A stretch of DNA of 64,000 nucleotides from Acanthaster planci (taxonomy: Eukaryota > Echinodermata > Asteroidea > Valvatida > Acanthasteridae): positions 1,596,802 through 1,660,801 of the forward strand of contig NW_019091450.1 in assembly GCF_001949145.1 (NCBI RefSeq), read 5' to 3'. This document shows positions 61,291-64,000 of the stretch, piece by piece. How positions within the stretch are numbered: position 1 is the first letter of the stretch; each line of letters starts with the position of its first letter. Both the position numbers and the translations under genes were made by a program. Under the pieces are notes generated by a model that was given only the letters and a program-made list of their open reading frames with translations, made no database searches and had not been told where the DNA came from.

Positions 61291-62281
61291 GTCGGGGGTG
61301 GTCTGGTCGTCGGTTCATCATATTCCTGAGGAGACCGAATAGCCCGAGATGGCATGCAGTTCACTTCTGTCGGTTCATGTATAACCAGAGTTTACAAGTT
61401 TCCATGGCATCCATCAAAATACGTCAGTGATTGGTCTGTGAAATCCATTGCTAAGTGATAAATTATCATGTGTAATGAACTGAGATCATGACACTATAGC
61501 ATCAGAGAGAAACGCGCTTAATTTAAGCAATAAAATAATATGAATCTTCCGCCAAAGTCAAGGTTTCATCACAGTCAATTAAGTTGATTATGCTAAGGTT
61601 GGTAATTACTGTGGCTGACGGCTTAACTCCTAAAATGCGACACAACACTCATCCACCAGCAATTACCTAGGTTTTCATCAAGTTGAATTCGCTGAAAAGG
61701 GTTGACTGGCATGCCAAGGACAATCCGACTGGCGCTGTAATTGTTGTTAAAGCCCCGTTGCATTTAAAACTATGACGCCACGAGGACTTCGCTACAGCGG
61801 GCGGCTTGCAATCGTTTCCAGTGTCTTGTAATCAGCACAGGTTTACCGACCAGACTCCCAAGGCACGCCGTTCGCTTCGCAATCCACGCTGAACATCAGT
61901 TCGCTCAACTAACGCCACAGCTGTACTCCAAACCTACAAGGTCAGAATCGCCTGATCAGTATGGGAAAAGCGCTTTCATTTCTCAACTTACCTAATAACA
62001 CAGCAGACTCATTACACACGAAGCAACTTGAAGCAACAGGCCTACATTGTACTAAACACAAAATATCTCACACAGTTTAGTGGACAGGTGTAACAGTGAA
62101 CACCAAACCTTATCTCATTGCGTCTATTTTTGTAACCGTAAAGAAATGTCGAAAAACGCATAGACCTTCATTGATGTTTTGCCAACCAGCTTTACACCTC
62201 TTCGATTTGAAACTACAGTTACCGAAATTGCTAGGCCTACACACAACCATCGTAGAACATGCAAACTGCGTCGAGAATTAA

Positions 62282-63174
62282 TCAGCACATAAACATAACG
62301 AAAGACAATCTCAGTAAGGTATCAAAGTCTTGGGTCGCGGATGGATCGAAGTTATTTTCTGAAAACGACAATCCAAGTTTTTCATACACAAAAGTATCCT
62401 CAACCGAGGTAATACTATCGTTTCTAAAATGCTGGCACTTAATGGAATCCGTAGCCCTGAAGTCGAGTGGGTTGTCGGATTCGGCACCGACAAATGATTG
62501 GGCATCAACTGCGTGCACAGTAAACACGGTGGCGACTGGGGTGTCAGTAGACAGGGCATCGACCGGGTTGTCGGTAAATAAGGCATCATCTGGGTTGTTA
62601 GCAGACGGGACATGGACTTGGTTGTCGGTTAACAAGGCATCGACTGCGTTGTCAGTAGACAGGACATGCACTGGGCTGTCAGTAGACAAGACACCACCGG
62701 AGTTGTTGGTATACTGGGCGTTGACATGTAGACAGGGCACCTATTGGGTTGGCAGCAGACAGGGCACCAATTGGGTTGACAGCAGACAGAGCATCTACCG
62801 CGTTGGTAGTAGACTGGGCACCGATTGGGTTGACAATAGACAGGGCATCGACCGGGTTGCCAGCAGACAGAGCGTCCACCGCGTTGGTAGTAGACTGGGC
62901 ACCGATTGGGTTGACAGTAGACTAGGGCATCAACTGAGTTGTTGTAGACAGGGAATTGACTGGGTTGTCAGAAGATAAGGCACTGACTGGGTTAGAGTAG
63001 ACAGGACGTTGTCATGAGTAGCCTTCGGGGGATGTCAACTGGGTTATCAGTAGACGCAGCATCGATCGTGTTGACAGTAGACTTCGAAGTTGATGGGAAC
63101 TCACAAATAGCGTGTCGATTATAATCACACTGGCTGTCATACATGCCACTGAAGTTCGACCCACCGTCAAAATA
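62282..63174 (-). pseudogene. Decayed paralogue of the lectin-like gene (lectin-domain end plus 9-residue repeats)
   Basis: From 63174 the minus strand reads FDGGSNFSGMYDSQCDYNRH then AICEF, a typical end of a C-type-lectin domain, followed by STSKSTVNTIDAASTDNPV, the same 9-residue repeat as the neighbour. The frame stops at 62992-62994. From 62990 to about 62530 the 27-bp repeat continues (consensus ALSTDNPVD), but units of 26 and 28 bp shift the frame repeatedly; open pieces lie at 62679-62879 and 62282-62740. A stop (TAA at 63175-63177) directly precedes the lectin fragment, and no N-terminal half or signal peptide was found upstream. Either a pseudogene, a gene with an unrecognised upstream exon, or a region with sequencing errors. 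Same strand as the intact gene, 1.2 kb upstream of it. Confidence 0.55.
62500..63080. repeat. 27-bp minisatellite, second array
   Basis: About 18-20 units on the minus strand beginning CTGTCTACTGACAACCCAGT. Most are 27 bp; units near 62705, 62935, 62960 and 62990 have single-base gains or losses. Related in sequence and period to the array at 59700-60540. Confidence 0.8.
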
Positions 63175-63410
63175 TTACAGTGGCTAACATTACCCTGAGG
63201 AAAGCCAATAATATGCCGGCGATCTTCCCCACAGGGCGATGCTGACATATTGAAACAGCCAATAGAGTTTAGAGTTTTCATCAAAGAAATATCAAATTTT
63301 GGGTAGTTCGGTTAAGACCTTATATCTATCATCTTTTGTTGATCAGACTGGACTCATCACGGGTTGCAGTACTATTGGTGCCAAAAAGCTGTCTACTATT
63401 ATCAGTCGCG

Positions 63411-63418
63411 TATAAAAG
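63411..63418 (+). promoter_or_regulatory. TATA box candidate (plus strand)
   Basis: CGCGTATAAAAGCG is a strong TATA match. No gene is recognised just downstream; a fold-back element follows 50 bp later. Confidence 0.25.
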
Positions 63419-63464
63419 CGAATTGAATAAATCTCAACCCCGCGCAATACAGACAATTCACAAT

Positions 63465-63572
63465 AGTTTGCAACACGTTGGCCAATCATGACGTGCAAAA
63501 TCTGTCGACTCAATGCGCGTCGGAAAGGTCGACAGATTTCGCGTGTCGTGATTAGCCAACGCGTTGCAAACT
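63465..63572. mobile_element. 108-bp fold-back element
   Basis: Arms of 44 bp (63465-63508, starting AGTTTGCAACACGTTGGCCA, and 63529-63572) match inversely with about eight mismatches around a 20-base loop. Size and form fit a fold-back MITE. Target duplication not seen. Confidence 0.7.
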
Positions 63573-63888
63573 CTTGGAAGCGCACCCGTATTAAACTACA
63601 AACTGAAAATAAAGCGCTATTGAATACAATTACATTGGTTCGACTTTAATATCGAGGTCTCTGTCTCAGTCTTGTTCCTGCCTAACGAATTGCACGACTG
63701 ACGGAGAGCGTTCTGTTGACATCAGAATTGTTGGTTTTCCCGAAAAATGCCGCAATAAGTTTGATATGAATAAATACCATAGAAGGAAAAACAGTCTCTA
63801 TTTTTTCTGGTGTGCAAAATGGTCGTTAGATGTTATTTGTAATCACGGAGCCTTGTGGTTGTTTCCATAAGGTTCTCCAGGGAGCGAG

Positions 63889-63896
63889 TATAAAAA
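63889..63896 (+). promoter_or_regulatory. TATA box candidate for a gene running off the right end
   Basis: GAGTATAAAAATG is followed about 30 bp later by CTGACTCACAG, an initiator-like and AP-1-like word. No coding sequence follows within the window. Confidence 0.35.
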
Positions 63897-64000
63897 TGTT
63901 GCCTTAGGGGTGCAGGCACCTGACTCACAGTAGACGTACGCGTAAGAAATAACAGGCAATTATGTGTCACTGACCAACGAAATCAAACGTTTTCGTTTTC

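Noticed and set aside
1-64000. CRISPR arrays, operons, rRNA genes
   Set aside because: Split genes and eukaryotic signals throughout; no regularly spaced direct repeats with unique spacers and no rRNA-like sequence seen.

Overview
The window is animal nuclear DNA: genes are split by GT-AG introns, carry AATAAA-type poly(A) signals and sit among many short inverted-repeat elements. The mix of genes (a CYP27-like mitochondrial P450, NELF-C/D, SmB with vertebrate-like exon structure, a lectin/PAN-type secreted protein) and the frequent ACATGTACATGT and TAGGCCTA words suggest a marine invertebrate deuterostome, most likely an echinoderm. That assignment is inference, not proof.

Layout. 399-480 (+): last coding exon of a cytochrome b5 gene that enters from the left. 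1.5-9.3 kb: intergenic. 9569-24374 (-): a complete nine-exon mitochondrial P450 of the CYP27 type (585 aa), with a 6.75-kb first intron. 24.4-33.5 kb: intergenic, rich in terminal-inverted-repeat (TIR) elements. 33516-45272 (-): complete 15-exon NELFCD (588 aa), a subunit of the transcription pausing complex. 45636-53552 (+): complete six-exon SNRPB (218 aa), a spliceosomal Sm core protein; its first coding exon is the ATG alone. NELFCD and SNRPB are head to head with 363 bp between start codons, which points to a shared bidirectional promoter. 53.6-59.1 kb: SNRPB 3' UTR, then intergenic DNA with a diverged tandem duplication of tRNA-like modules. 59166-61081 (-): a secreted protein with a signal peptide, a C-type-lectin-like domain and a long stalk of 9-residue Ser/Thr/acidic repeats; a PAN/apple-like tail follows in another frame. 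62282-63174 (-): a decayed relative with the end of a lectin domain and the same 27-bp repeat, broken by indels.

How the genes relate. NELFCD and SNRPB are housekeeping genes of transcription elongation and splicing, which fits co-expression from one promoter. The b5 and P450 genes converge, but a tail-anchored b5 is not the usual electron donor of a mitochondrial P450, so the pairing may be chance. The two lectin-like loci look like a tandem duplication whose repeat domain evolves by slippage.

The least ordinary content is (i) the lectin/9-mer-repeat/PAN locus and its broken neighbour, (ii) three tiny piggyBac-like elements flanked by TTAA, and (iii) a nested-palindrome element family on both sides of the shared promoter. 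All splice sites were checked by eye for GT-AG and phase; no search or transcript evidence was available.
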